From: Anaerotruncus rubiinfantis
Lineage (GTDB): Bacteria; Bacillota; Clostridia; Oscillospirales; Ruminococcaceae
Direction of reading: 5' to 3'
Assembly (NCBI RefSeq): GCF_900078395.1
Contig: NZ_FKLA01000009.1
Span: 37,305 to 101,304 of the forward strand
Length of the DNA stretch: 64,000 nucleotides
In this document: positions 1 to 7,861 of the stretch, piece after piece
Numbering within the stretch: the stretch's first letter is position 1
Layout: every line of letters begins with the position of its first letter
The notes under the pieces: generated by a model
Databases searched by the model: none
Told to the model about the DNA's origin: nothing
Seen by the model: the letters and a program-made list of their open reading frames with translations, nothing else
Made by a program: the position numbers and the translations under genes

Positions 1-309
1 GCCGCCATCCGGCCGGGCGTCACCGGCGAAACGGTCGACGCGGCGGGCCGGGCGGTCATCGCGGCTGCCGGCTACAGTCGGTATTTTACCCACCGGCTTG
101 GCCATGGCATCGGGCTCGATTCCCACGAGGAGCCGTTCTTAGTGGCCGGGAACAATACGCCGCTTGAGGTGGGCAACGTTTTCAGCGACGAACCGGGCAT
201 CTACCTGCCCGGGGAATTCGGCGTGCGGATTGAAGATCTCGTCTGCGTCACCGAGGACGGCTGCCGGACCTTCAACCATTTTCCCAAAGAGCTGATCTCA
301 GTTGTCTGA
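1..309 (+). CDS. M24 family aminopeptidase (Xaa-Pro type), 3' end only
   Basis: The frame is open from the first base of the window and ends at a TGA at 307-309, so only the last 102 residues are present. They fit the C-terminal pita-bread fold of M24 peptidases, which remove N-terminal residues, often before proline. HRLGHGIGL supplies a metal-binding His, and DEPGIY and RIEDLV supply the two Glu ligands expected in this family. The next gene starts 30 bases downstream on the same strand, and two peptide-transporter ATPases follow, so a peptide uptake and breakdown operon is likely (inference). M24 subtype (Xaa-Pro peptidase, creatinase-like) cannot be settled from this fragment. Confidence 0.85.
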   Translation, partial: AAIRPGVTGETVDAAGRAVIAAAGYSRYFTHRLGHGIGLDSHEEPFLVAGNNTPLEVGNVFSDEPGIYLPGEFGVRIEDLVCVTEDGCRTFNHFPKELISVV

Positions 310-338
310 CCGATCCAAAAAAGGGGGGTGAAACCGCT

Positions 339-1346
339 TTGGGCAAACATCTGCTTGAAATCCACAACCTGCGCACCTGTTTTCACACCGAACGCGGCCT
401 GCTGCCCGCGGTGGATGGAGTATCGCTGCACATCGATGAAGGAGAAATCCTGGGCCTTGTAGGGGAATCGGGCTGCGGCAAAAGCATCACCTCGATGTCG
501 ATTCTGCAGCTCGTCCCGAAACCAGCCGGAGAGATCATGGGCGGGGAAATTCTTTTTGAAGGCACGGATCTTTTAAAGCTGGGCCCAAAGGAGATCTGCC
601 GGGTTCGCGGCAACCAGATCTCGATGATCTTCCAGGAGCCGATGACCTCCCTGAACCCCACCATGACCTGCGGCCGGCAGATCACCGAAGCGCTGCATCT
701 GCATGAGAAACGCAGCAAAAAAGAAGCGATGGCACGCGCGGTGGAGCTTCTGCGGCTGGCGGGCATCCCGAACCCGGAACAGCGGGTCAAGGAGTATCCC
801 CACCAACTGTCGGGCGGCATGCGCCAGCGGGTGATGATCGCGCTCGCGCTCGCCTGCAGCCCGAAGCTGCTCATTGCGGACGAACCGACCACCGCGCTTG
901 ACGTGACCATCCAGGCGCAGATCCTCGACCTCATCAAGCAGATCCGGGATGAATTTGGCATGTCTATCCTGCTCATCACCCATGAGCTTGGGATCGTGGC
1001 CGAAACCGCCGACCGGGTGATCGTCATGTACGCCGGAAAGATCGTGGAGGAGGCCAAGGTGCGGCCGTTTTTCGCAAAGCCGCTGCATCCTTACACCGCC
1101 GACCTGCTGTGTTCGATCCCGCGCCTGGACGAACGGCAGGAGCGCCTGCACGTCATCGAGGGCAGTGTCCCGAATCTGATCGACAAGCCGGAGGGCTGCC
1201 GTTACCACACCCGCTGCCACGAAGCCTGCGACCGCTGCCGCAGACAGGAGCCTCCGCTTTTCAAGGTGGAAGGCGAACGGCATGTGGCCTGTTGGAAATA
1301 CGCGGACATCGCCGAAAAGGAGGCGCAGCAGCATGGCGAATTCTGA
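339..1346 (+). CDS. Peptide ABC transporter ATP-binding protein, OppD/DppD type
   Basis: One of two ATPases that energise oligopeptide or dipeptide uptake. The 335-residue product has a Walker A (GESGCGKS), a Q-loop region, the signature LSGGMRQRV, a Walker B ending [12 protein letters not shown] and an H-loop ITHE. The C-terminal oligopeptide-transporter extension carries a Cys cluster (CRYHTRC, then further Cys), as in DppD-type subunits where such Cys can hold an iron-sulfur cluster. The start is TTG at 339, after a strong purine-rich ribosome site at 321-329; no ATG fits better. It overlaps the next ATPase gene by 14 bases. The permease and binding-protein genes are not in the window and may lie upstream. 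Confidence 0.93.
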   Translation: MGKHLLEIHNLRTCFHTERGLLPAVDGVSLHIDEGEILGLVGESGCGKSITSMSILQLVPKPAGEIMGGEILFEGTDLLKLGPKEICRVRGNQISMIFQEPMTSLNPTMTCGRQITEALHLHEKRSKKEAMARAVELLRLAGIPNPEQRVKEYPHQLSGGMRQRVMIALALACSPKLLIADEPTTALDVTIQAQILDLIKQIRDEFGMSILLITHELGIVAETADRVIVMYAGKIVEEAKVRPFFAKPLHPYTADLLCSIPRLDERQERLHVIEGSVPNLIDKPEGCRYHTRCHEACDRCRRQEPPLFKVEGERHVACWKYADIAEKEAQQHGEF

Positions 1347-2361
1347 GCAGAACCCGTCCGGCGCGCCCGTCCTTCTGGAGGCCAGAGAGCTAGTGAAACA
1401 TTTTCCGGTCAAGACAAGCGCCCTTTTCGCTCCAAAACGGTATGTCAAGGCGGTGGACGGGGTTACGTTCACGGTGCATGAAAATGAAACGCTCGGTCTG
1501 GTGGGCGAATCCGGCTGCGGCAAGACGACGCTCGGCAAGATGCTGCTGCGTCTCATCGAGCCGACCGCCGGACAGGTACTCTTTGAAGGCGAGGACGTTT
1601 TGCGCACAAGCAGCCAGCAGCTGCGCAAAATGCGCCGCCGGATGCAAATCATCTATCAGGACCCCTTCTCCTCGCTCAATCCGCGCATGAACGTCGGGGA
1701 TATCATCGGTGAGCCGCTCTATGTGCAGGACAGCATCAACGGCCAGGAGAAGCTCCAGCGCGTCTATGAGCTGCTCGACGTGGTCGGGCTGCCGCGCGCG
1801 AGCGTCAAAAAGTATCCGCATGAATTTTCCGGCGGACAGCGCCAGCGCATCGGCATCGCCCGGGCGCTCATCCTGCGCCCGAAGCTGATTGTCTGCGACG
1901 AGGCGGTTTCTGCGCTCGACGTGGCCACCCAGTCGCAGATCATCAACCTGCTTGAGGATCTGCAAAAGCAGTTCGGGCAGGCATATGTCTTTATCGCGCA
2001 CGGTCTGTCGGTCGTCAAGCATATCTCCGACCGGGTTGCCGTGATGTATCTTGGAAAGATCGTCGAACTTGCAAAAAGCGACACGCTCTATGCGCATCCG
2101 TTGCATCCCTACACCCAGGCACTGTTCTCCGCCGCGCCGATCCCCGATCCCACGGTGGAAAAGCAGCGCATCCTCCTGGAAGGAGATGTCCCCAGCCCGA
2201 TGAATCCTCCCTCCGGGTGCCGGTTCCACACCCGCTGCCGGATGGCAATGCCCCTCTGCAGCGAATCGGAACCCCCGTTTTGCGAGGTGCGGCCCGGTCA
2301 TTTCGCCGCCTGCCATCTCCTGAGCGGCAAAACAGCAAACGGCCCATCCAAAGAAGGGTGA
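1333..2361 (+). CDS. Peptide ABC transporter ATP-binding protein, OppF/DppF type
   Basis: The partner ATPase of the preceding gene; the two form a heterodimer in Opp/Dpp importers. The ATG at 1333 follows AAGGAGG at 1317-1323 and gives 342 residues; a longer in-frame start at 1282 would lie deep inside the upstream gene and lacks a ribosome site. Walker A is GESGCGKT, the signature is [10 protein letters not shown] and Walker B is [12 protein letters not shown]. Here a Glu-Ala replaces the common Glu-Pro after Asp, as is usual in the OppF branch. The C-terminal extension again has several Cys (GCRFHTRC and others). The 14-base overlap implies translational coupling. Confidence 0.92.
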   Translation: MANSEQNPSGAPVLLEARELVKHFPVKTSALFAPKRYVKAVDGVTFTVHENETLGLVGESGCGKTTLGKMLLRLIEPTAGQVLFEGEDVLRTSSQQLRKMRRRMQIIYQDPFSSLNPRMNVGDIIGEPLYVQDSINGQEKLQRVYELLDVVGLPRASVKKYPHEFSGGQRQRIGIARALILRPKLIVCDEAVSALDVATQSQIINLLEDLQKQFGQAYVFIAHGLSVVKHISDRVAVMYLGKIVELAKSDTLYAHPLHPYTQALFSAAPIPDPTVEKQRILLEGDVPSPMNPPSGCRFHTRCRMAMPLCSESEPPFCEVRPGHFAACHLLSGKTANGPSKEG

Positions 2362-2383
2362 GCCTGTCAGAAAGGAATCTGTT

Positions 2384-3361
2384 ATGAATCGAAAAGAACG
2401 CGTGGCCGCGATTCTCGCGGGCAAACCCGCCGACCGCGTGCCGATGGGGTTTTGGCTGCATTTTCCCAGCGAAGCTTTCCACGGGGATGCAGCGGTCGAA
2501 GCCCATATGAAATTCTTCGCCGAAAGCAGGACCGACATCTGCAAGGTGATGAACGAAAACCTCTGCCCCTGCGGACACGATATCTCCAGCGCAGGCGATT
2601 GGAAAAAAGTTCGTCCCTACAGGCGGAATTCCTCCTTCATTCAGGATCAGGCGGACATCGTCAAACGGATCACCGACCGTATCGCGGGCGACGCGCCGGT
2701 CGTGGTCACCATTCATGGGATATTTGCATCTGCTTCGCACACCCTGCTCGGTGTTCCGAAATATGACACGATCGGCCGCTACGCGCAGATCTACCACCTG
2801 CGCACGGACCCTGACAGCGTTTTGAGCGCCTACCGCGCGATTGCCGAAACATTGACCAATCTCTGCGAGGCCTGTCTCGACGCGGGCGCGGACGGGATCT
2901 ATTTCGCGGCGCTCGGCGGCGAACGGGACGGACTGACCGACGAGGAACATGCAAAGTATCTCGCGCCGCTTGAAATCGGCATTCTCAATGAAACCCGCGC
3001 CAAGTCGGCGATGCATTTTTTGCATATGTGCAAGCCCCATGTCGATCCGCGGCGGTTTGTGGACTATCCCTGCGATGTCTATAACTGGGGCGTGCTGGAA
3101 AGCGGCACCTCTCTCGCGGAAGGCTATGACATCTTCCCCGGCAAGGTGATGATGGGCGGACTTGATGACCGCAGCCCGGCGCTGCTGAGCGGATCGTATG
3201 AAGAAATTGAAGCGGAGGTTCACGCCATCCTCCAGAGCGTTGATCACCGGCGTTTCATCCTGGCAAGCGACTGCACCCTTCCAGCAGACCTGCCTTATGA
3301 TCGCGTCGCGATGCTTGAACGCGCCTGCGAAAGTTATCAGCCGGTCATGGCGGCCGTCTGA
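2384..3361 (+). CDS. URO-D family protein (uroporphyrinogen decarboxylase / methyltransferase fold)
   Basis: A 325-residue TIM-barrel protein starting MNRKERVAAILAGKPADRVP, typical of the URO-D superfamily found outside haem clusters in anaerobes. True HemE decarboxylates uroporphyrinogen III, while relatives such as MtbA move methyl groups from corrinoid proteins. There are no haem genes nearby, and the gene follows the peptide transporter ATPases with a 22-base gap and an AAGGAA ribosome site, so a haem role is unlikely. Cys residues around NLCPCGHD could bind zinc as in the methyltransferase branch (inference). The family is clear, the substrate unknown. A terminator follows immediately. 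Confidence 0.8.
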   Translation: MNRKERVAAILAGKPADRVPMGFWLHFPSEAFHGDAAVEAHMKFFAESRTDICKVMNENLCPCGHDISSAGDWKKVRPYRRNSSFIQDQADIVKRITDRIAGDAPVVVTIHGIFASASHTLLGVPKYDTIGRYAQIYHLRTDPDSVLSAYRAIAETLTNLCEACLDAGADGIYFAALGGERDGLTDEEHAKYLAPLEIGILNETRAKSAMHFLHMCKPHVDPRRFVDYPCDVYNWGVLESGTSLAEGYDIFPGKVMMGGLDDRSPALLSGSYEEIEAEVHAILQSVDHRRFILASDCTLPADLPYDRVAMLERACESYQPVMAAV

Positions 3362-3366
3362 AAAAA

Positions 3367-3400
3367 GAAAATCCCCCGGGCCTAACCCAGGGGATTTTTT
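3367..3400. terminator. Bidirectional intrinsic terminator
   Basis: A hairpin with arms AAATCCCC and GGGGATTT, extended by further G/C pairs, followed by a T-run on the + strand and an A-run (T-run on the - strand) at the other side. It sits between convergent genes ending at 3361 (+) and 3411 (-) and can serve both. Confidence 0.85.
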
Positions 3401-3410
3401 CAATTGCTGT

Positions 3411-4556
3411 TCAAAAACCAGTGCCCGGATTGGCTTTGTCAGCTTCGGGCGCCTCTTCCGGAATGTTCTCCGTTTCGGCTTCGGCCGCCGGCGCGGCCGC
3501 GAAGATGTAGGTGCCGAGCTGCCGGGTCTTCATCTGGAAAACGAAATCGTCGTCATCGTTGGTGACGAATTTGCCTTTGGAGGTGATGTCAACCAGCTCT
3601 CCGCCGGCGGTTTCCTCATAGACGATGATCTCGTCCTCGTCCACCGTCAGCTCATCGTCGTCATCAAGATACGGAACGTTCAGTTCCAGTATTGCGCGGG
3701 AGGTGGAGGAAATCTGCGGATTCCCTACAAACTGGCGGATGAACGCGTCCTGATCCGCGAATTTTTCCGCGTATTTCGAGTTGTCCCATTTGGTGGACAT
3801 CTTCGGATAGTATTTGGCAACGTCGCTGTCCGCCGTGAAGCTGAGCTTCGCGATCTGGTCGTTCTCGTCCTCCCAGATCACCTCGTTGTCCTCGTTTTTC
3901 TCGGGTTTGAAGACAACGCCGCGGGTTCCGGCCATCTGATCCTGGTCGCCCTCGAGCACTTTGTTGGTGACCCAGAACGGCTCGGTCGTCACGGTGCATT
4001 GGGTGCCCTTCGGAATCGTATCGCCGCTGTAAGCAAGATCCTTCTTCGCGGTGGCCTGCAGTTCGAAGGAGATCTTGAACTCGTCGTCGGTCATAAACTC
4101 CTTCAGATTGACCTCCAGATACCAGTTGCGCGCACGGTCGTTCCACGCAACGGTGTCGGTCAGGTAAACCTTGTTGGTCAGCTTTTTCTGAACCAGCTTG
4201 ACCGAGGAGACATACTTGGAACCATCCTCCTTGGAAACCTTGATCTTGACATCTTCGTTGTCCAGGTCGAGTCCGTCATCGCTGTCGATGCTCAGATAGA
4301 GCTTGGAACCGGATTTGATTTCCGTATTCTGGGTATTTCCATCTTCACCATTGTCTTCGCCGGGCTGCAGCTTATCATTTGCGTCGTCAACAATCGCATA
4401 CCAGTAAAGTTTCAATTCTGCCCCATCATCTTCCTCAAACACCAAATCTGCCAGCTCGTCCTTTGCCGCGTCGCCCTCCAAAACCGCCGCAAACGCCGTC
4501 ACGCCAAGGGTCAGGGTCATCGCCAGGGCCAGTACCATTGCCAGGATCTTTTTCAT
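3411..4556 (-). CDS. Secreted acidic protein of unknown function
   Basis: The 381-residue product starts with a classic signal peptide: MKK, then a hydrophobic stretch to about residue 22 ending AFAA, a good signal peptidase I site. The mature part is very acidic, rich in Asp/Glu and likely beta-rich, with no domain I recognise. The tail is Pro/Glu-rich and ends ANPGTGF. This resembles the start of the NPxTG-like C-terminal segments of Oscillospiraceae surface proteins, but the hydrophobic stretch that should follow is absent. A good ribosome site (GGAGGAGA on the - strand) precedes the ATG. The gene is monocistronic, bounded by the 3367-3400 terminator. Export is well supported, function is not. 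Confidence 0.75.
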   Translation of the reverse strand: MKKILAMVLALAMTLTLGVTAFAAVLEGDAAKDELADLVFEEDDGAELKLYWYAIVDDANDKLQPGEDNGEDGNTQNTEIKSGSKLYLSIDSDDGLDLDNEDVKIKVSKEDGSKYVSSVKLVQKKLTNKVYLTDTVAWNDRARNWYLEVNLKEFMTDDEFKISFELQATAKKDLAYSGDTIPKGTQCTVTTEPFWVTNKVLEGDQDQMAGTRGVVFKPEKNEDNEVIWEDENDQIAKLSFTADSDVAKYYPKMSTKWDNSKYAEKFADQDAFIRQFVGNPQISSTSRAILELNVPYLDDDDELTVDEDEIIVYEETAGGELVDITSKGKFVTNDDDDFVFQMKTRQLGTYIFAAAPAAEAETENIPEEAPEADKANPGTGF

Positions 4557-4630
4557 TTTGTCTCCTCCTTTATTTCCTCAGTTTTTATTTTTTCGTGCTC
4601 TCCAGTCACGATAGATCCCACAGTTTCCAT

Positions 4631-4677
4631 TGTCTTCCCCGCCATGGCGGGGAAGACACGAAGCGGGCCCGCTTCGT
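4631..4677. repeat. Two adjacent perfect palindromes upstream of the secreted-protein gene
   Basis: The palindrome 4631-4658 (half-site TGTCTTCCCCGCCA) is followed directly by the palindrome 4658-4677 (half-site ACGAAGCGGG). Both fall in the likely 5' untranslated region of the secreted-protein gene on the - strand. They could be hairpins in its leader RNA, a protein-binding site or a remnant of an intergenic repeat. Confidence 0.7.
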
Positions 4678-4697
4678 ACACTTAATTATTTTAGTAT

Positions 4698-4706
4698 ATT
4701 ATACCA
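4698..4706 (-). promoter_or_regulatory. Extended -10 promoter element for the secreted-protein gene
   Basis: On the - strand the sequence reads TGGTATAAT, an extended -10 (TG, one base, TATAAT). No good -35 is visible 17 bases upstream, which is tolerated with an extended -10. It lies about 140 bases upstream of the start at 4556, leaving a leader that contains the two palindromes. Confidence 0.5.
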
Positions 4707-4791
4707 GAATCACAATCCGGTCACACGCTTTTCCGGTAATTTTCGTTTATTTCCGCAGAAATCCGCAAACACTATTCCCGAGGTGATTAAA

Positions 4792-4926
4792 ATGGCCAAA
4801 CAAGGAATGAAACGCCCGGAGATCGACCGCAATAAGCCCCCCAAAAACGAGGCCGGCCCTGTGCCGGAGATCCAGGGCAAAGCAAAATTCACAAAGGAAA
4901 AAGCCAAACCCATCACAGAGAAATAA
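4792..4926 (+). CDS. Small basic protein of 44 residues, unknown function
   Basis: The ATG at 4792 follows GAGGTG at 4780-4785 and opens a 44-codon frame beginning MAKQGMKRPE. The protein is Lys/Pro-rich and has no hydrophobic stretch, so it is probably cytosolic. I recall similar 40-50 residue proteins with an N-terminal GMKRPE and an internal VPEIQGKAK in other Clostridia, but cannot name a function. A longer in-frame start at 4630 would run through the palindromes and lacks a ribosome site. A very strong terminator follows two bases after the stop, which supports a real, separately transcribed small gene. Confidence 0.65.
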   Translation: MAKQGMKRPEIDRNKPPKNEAGPVPEIQGKAKFTKEKAKPITEK

Positions 4927-4927
4927 A

Positions 4928-4974
4928 AACGGGGAAAACCCGCCGCCATTTGGCGGCGGGTTTTCCCCGTTTTA
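4928..4974 (+). terminator. Strong intrinsic terminator
   Basis: A 20-bp stem (AACGGGG, AAAA, CCCGCCGCC paired to its complement) with an ATTT loop, directly after the small gene. The flanking A and T runs could also make it work on the - strand. Confidence 0.85.
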
Positions 4975-5041
4975 CGCATAAGCGGGCGGAATGCGGTTCA
5001 CAATAGGAGTATCTTTCCAATTTCATCACGGGAGGCGCGCA

Positions 5042-6151
5042 ATGGCCAGTATATCGCTACGCAGTATCTATAAAATCTATCCCGGCAATGTGACTGCCGT
5101 ACACGATTTCAACCTCGAAATCCAGGATAAAGAATTCATCATCCTCGTCGGGCCGTCCGGCTGCGGCAAATCCACCACTCTGCGGATGATCGCCGGGCTG
5201 GAGGAAATCTCCAAAGGGGAGCTGTACATCGGCGACCGGATGGTCAATCAGGTCGCTCCAAAGGACCGCGACATTGCAATGGTATTCCAAAATTATGCCC
5301 TCTACCCGCACATGACCGTGTTTCGCAATATGGCGTTCGGTTTGCAGCTGCGCCATGTGCCTAAGGACGAAATTGAACGCAAAGTGCGCGGCGCGGCCCG
5401 TATCCTTGATATCGAGCATCTGCTCGACCGCAAGCCGAAAGCGCTCTCCGGCGGCCAGCGGCAGCGGGTCGCGCTGGGGCGCGCGATGGTGCGGGACCCG
5501 GCGGTTTTCCTGCTCGACGAACCGCTTTCGAACCTCGACGCAAAGCTGCGCACCGCGATGCGCTCAGAGATCACCAAACTGCATAAAAAACTTGGCACCA
5601 CTTTCATCTACGTCACCCACGACCAGACCGAGGCGATGACGATGGGCGACCGGATCGTCGTCATGAAGGACGGTTTCGTCCAACAGGTCGACACACCCCA
5701 AAATCTTTACGACCACCCCTGCAATCTGTTTGTGGCGGGTTTCATCGGGTCGCCGCAGATGAACTTTTTTGAAGTCACCCTGCAAAAGCTGGACGGGAAA
5801 TTCGTCGGGATGTTCGGCGCAACGCCCATTGTCATCCCGGAAGGCAAACTTCCTCCCCAGGTACTCGAAAGCTATCTCGGAAAGGAACTGATTCTCGGCG
5901 TTCGGCCGGAAAACCTGCACGACGAGGAAGTCTACATGGACATCCCGACCGCCAGCGTCCTGCCCGCGCGCATCGAACTGGCGGAGCTGATGGGATCGGA
6001 GATTTATCTCTATCTCATGAGCAACGATACCCGCATGGTGGCGAAGGTTCCGCCGCGCAGCCAGCGCAAGAGCGGCGACGCGGTGCAGATCGCCATCGAC
6101 TGCACCAAACTGCACATCTTCGATAAGGAAACCGAACACGCCCTAACCTGA
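5042..6151 (+). CDS. Sugar ABC transporter ATP-binding protein, MsmX/UgpC type
   Basis: A 369-residue ATPase of the CUT1 sugar importer class. It has Walker A GPSGCGKS, signature LSGGQRQRVALGRAM, Walker B FLLDEPLSNLDAKLR and an H-loop THDQTEAMTMGDR, followed by a C-terminal OB-fold regulatory domain (about 240-369). The ATG at 5042 has GGGAGG at 5030-5035; a longer in-frame start at 4991 lacks one. No permease or binding-protein gene is adjacent. In Gram-positive bacteria such solitary MsmX-like ATPases commonly serve several sugar importers encoded elsewhere. Substrates therefore cannot be inferred from context. Confidence 0.92.
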   Translation: MASISLRSIYKIYPGNVTAVHDFNLEIQDKEFIILVGPSGCGKSTTLRMIAGLEEISKGELYIGDRMVNQVAPKDRDIAMVFQNYALYPHMTVFRNMAFGLQLRHVPKDEIERKVRGAARILDIEHLLDRKPKALSGGQRQRVALGRAMVRDPAVFLLDEPLSNLDAKLRTAMRSEITKLHKKLGTTFIYVTHDQTEAMTMGDRIVVMKDGFVQQVDTPQNLYDHPCNLFVAGFIGSPQMNFFEVTLQKLDGKFVGMFGATPIVIPEGKLPPQVLESYLGKELILGVRPENLHDEEVYMDIPTASVLPARIELAELMGSEIYLYLMSNDTRMVAKVPPRSQRKSGDAVQIAIDCTKLHIFDKETEHALT

Positions 6152-6355
6152 ATTTTTGATTCAATTGTTCAAGCGCCCAAAACCAAAAGTTTTTCTCGAT
6201 TTTTTCAAAAAATTGCAGGGGCCAGGGAACGGCGTCCCCCGCATTTGGCGCCGCAGCGCCTGCTTCGGGCGCTTTTTCGGTTCCTTTTTCAAGAAAAAAG
6301 GAACAAGGCCGGCGGCGCAAAATTGCGCCGCCGGCCTTATGCATTCTATTTAGAC
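6152..6355. repeat. Intergenic stem-loop block, probable diverged relative of the class A/B elements
   Basis: This gap between convergent genes holds a stem GTTCCTTTTT/AAAAAGGAAC at 6280-6304, matching hairpin 1 of the class A/B families in base pattern and position. A GGGAACGGCGTCCC-like stem lies near 6222-6238, close to hairpin 2. It ends in a near-perfect 34-base palindrome at 6305-6338 (AAGGCCGGCGGCGCAA arm) that should terminate both flanking genes. The conserved linkers of the better copies are not recognisable, so membership is tentative. Confidence 0.45.
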
Positions 6356-6895
6356 TCACAGATTCCGGAACAGTTTCCGATCGAGGCCCTTGCGCTCCAG
6401 CGCCCACACGAGCAGCAGCCCGATCACACAGCAGGACAGCAGCTGTCCCCCGCCGACCTGCAGGGCATTGATAAGGAAGATCCTCCAGTTGAAGCCCCCG
6501 GCTATCACAAAGGTGAGCTCTCCGCCGATCACCACAGCGTTCAGGAGCACCGGCGGGAGCGATGAAAGTACCGGCAATCCATGAAACCGCACGCCGCGTA
6601 AAACCCACGAAAGCCACGCGGCAGTCAGCGTGGCGGCGGTACCGAAGAAGATGTCGAGCATGCCGATGATGTTCGCACCGGTCGCAAAGCCAATCGCATT
6701 GGTAAGCGCGCAGCCGAGCGATACGCCCCAGATTGCGGCCGGGCTCAGCACCGGGAGCAGGGTCAGCGCTTCGGAGACGCGCACCTGCACCACACCGAAC
6801 GAGAGCGGCAACAGGCAGATGCTGATTGCACAGTAGGCGGCCGCGATCATCGCGGCAACCACCATACGGCGGATAGCGGTATTCTGTTTTTGCAT
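6356..6895 (-). CDS. queT: QueT-type transporter, ECF S component for a queuosine precursor
   Basis: A 179-residue integral membrane protein with about five or six hydrophobic segments. It resembles QueT, the substrate-binding component that works with a shared ECF energy module to import preQ1 or related queuosine precursors. The motifs VQVRVSEALTLLP near the N-terminus and ANIIGMLDIFFG in the middle are typical. The ATG at 6895 follows AGAGGA on the - strand; the much longer upstream frame is an artefact running through pyrK. A preQ1-type riboswitch and a good promoter lie directly upstream, which strongly supports the call. The ECF ATPases and T component must be encoded elsewhere. Confidence 0.87.
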   Translation of the reverse strand: MQKQNTAIRRMVVAAMIAAAYCAISICLLPLSFGVVQVRVSEALTLLPVLSPAAIWGVSLGCALTNAIGFATGANIIGMLDIFFGTAATLTAAWLSWVLRGVRFHGLPVLSSLPPVLLNAVVIGGELTFVIAGGFNWRIFLINALQVGGGQLLSCCVIGLLLVWALERKGLDRKLFRNL

Positions 6896-6909
6896 GATTT
6901 GGTCCTCTT

Positions 6910-6951
6910 TTCTATAGTTTTGTTTAAGGTCAGGATAGTTACGAACTGACC
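6910..6951 (-). promoter_or_regulatory. preQ1-I type riboswitch ahead of queT
   Basis: Read on the - strand: stem GGTCAG (6946-6951), loop TTCGTAACTATC, stem CTGACC (6928-6933), then the A-rich tail TTAAACAAAACTATAG (6912-6927). This is the compact H-type pseudoknot layout of preQ1-I riboswitches, and the tail is close to the UUAACAAAACAA tail I know from the thermophilic Clostridia example. CTAT in the loop can pair with ATAG in the tail. It lies 15 bases ahead of the queT start, so it probably controls translation by hiding the ribosome site when preQ1 is bound. Confidence 0.75.
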
Positions 6952-6971
6952 GCTGTCTGGCAGCAAGGAGT

Positions 6972-7000
6972 ATTTTACCAGAGCAGTGGAAAAAATGCAA
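6972..7000 (-). promoter_or_regulatory. Promoter for queT
   Basis: On the - strand TTGCAT (6995-7000), a 17-base spacer and TAAAAT (6972-6977). Transcription would begin near 6965, just ahead of the riboswitch stem. Confidence 0.7.
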
Positions 7001-7008
7001 GCGCAGCG

Positions 7009-7037
7009 TTGTCCTGCCCGGAAAAATATAGTATAAT
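7009..7037 (+). promoter_or_regulatory. Promoter for the pyrK operon
   Basis: TTGTCC (7009-7014), a 17-base spacer and a perfect TATAAT (7032-7037), 50 bases before the pyrK start. No pyrimidine attenuator is visible in the short leader. It is divergent from the queT promoter. Confidence 0.75.
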
Positions 7038-7087
7038 ATTTTTTTAGAGTGCTTGCATGATACCGCATCTGGAAAGGATTTGATCGT

Positions 7088-7861
7088 ATGGCATACCTGC
7101 AGGGCCGCTATCCCATTGCCGGCCGCAGCGAACTGGCCAAAGGCATCTACAGTTACCGCATCCATTGCCCCGAAATCGCCTCCCAGGCAAAGGCAGGGCA
7201 GTTTGTCCACCTGCGCGCGGACGGCTTTTTCCTGCGCCGCCCGATTTCGATCTGCGAGATCGACCGGCAGTCCGGGGAGCTTCGTATCGTATTCGAGGTG
7301 CGCGGGGACGGCACCGCCAAGCTCGCCGAACTGCGGGAGGGGGATTTTATCGATCTTCTCGGCCCGCTCGGCAACAGCTTTTCGCAGCTTGCGCGGGACA
7401 GCCGCGTGATCCTCGTAGGCGGCGGCATCGGCGTGCCGCCAATGCTTGAAACCGCCAAGGCCTACGGCCCAAACGCCACCGCGATCATCGGCTTTCGCAG
7501 CGCGGACGCCGTAATCCTGCAAGCCGACTTCAAAGCCGCGGGCTGCGACACCCGCCTTGCTACCGACGACGGCTCGGCCGGCTATCACGGTTTTGTCACC
7601 GGCCTGCTCGAGGCGCGGCTGAAAGAAGGCCCCGCGGATCTCATCTGTGCCTGCGGCCCGATGCCGATGCTGCGCGGAGTGGTAGGTCTCGCGGAACAAT
7701 ACGGCGTGAGGAGCGAAGTCTCGCTCGAGGAGCGGATGGGCTGCGGCGTGGGCGCCTGCCTCGTCTGCGCCTGCAAGACGGTCAAGGACGGCCGTGAGAT
7801 CTACACCCACGTCTGCAAGGACGGCCCGGTATTCGACGGAAAGGCGGTGGTTTTCGAATGA
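7088..7861 (+). CDS. pyrK: Dihydroorotate dehydrogenase electron-transfer subunit (FAD, 2Fe-2S)
   Basis: PyrK passes electrons from the class 1B dihydroorotate dehydrogenase PyrD to NAD+ in pyrimidine synthesis. The 257-residue product has a flavodoxin-reductase-like FAD domain (LRRPISICEID near residue 50), an NAD-binding site (VGGGIGVPPML near residue 115) and a C-terminal [2Fe-2S] segment with Cys pattern CGVGACLVCACK and a later Cys in THVC. It overlaps pyrD by four bases (ATGA), as expected for subunits of one enzyme. The remaining pyr genes are not in the window. Confidence 0.95.
   Translation: MAYLQGRYPIAGRSELAKGIYSYRIHCPEIASQAKAGQFVHLRADGFFLRRPISICEIDRQSGELRIVFEVRGDGTAKLAELREGDFIDLLGPLGNSFSQLARDSRVILVGGGIGVPPMLETAKAYGPNATAIIGFRSADAVILQADFKAAGCDTRLATDDGSAGYHGFVTGLLEARLKEGPADLICACGPMPMLRGVVGLAEQYGVRSEVSLEERMGCGVGACLVCACKTVKDGREIYTHVCKDGPVFDGKAVVFE

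Noticed and set aside
6896-7810. N-terminal extension of queT through the pyrK region
   Set aside because: The long frame lies antisense to pyrK, and the promoter, riboswitch and ribosome site all point to the ATG at 6895.
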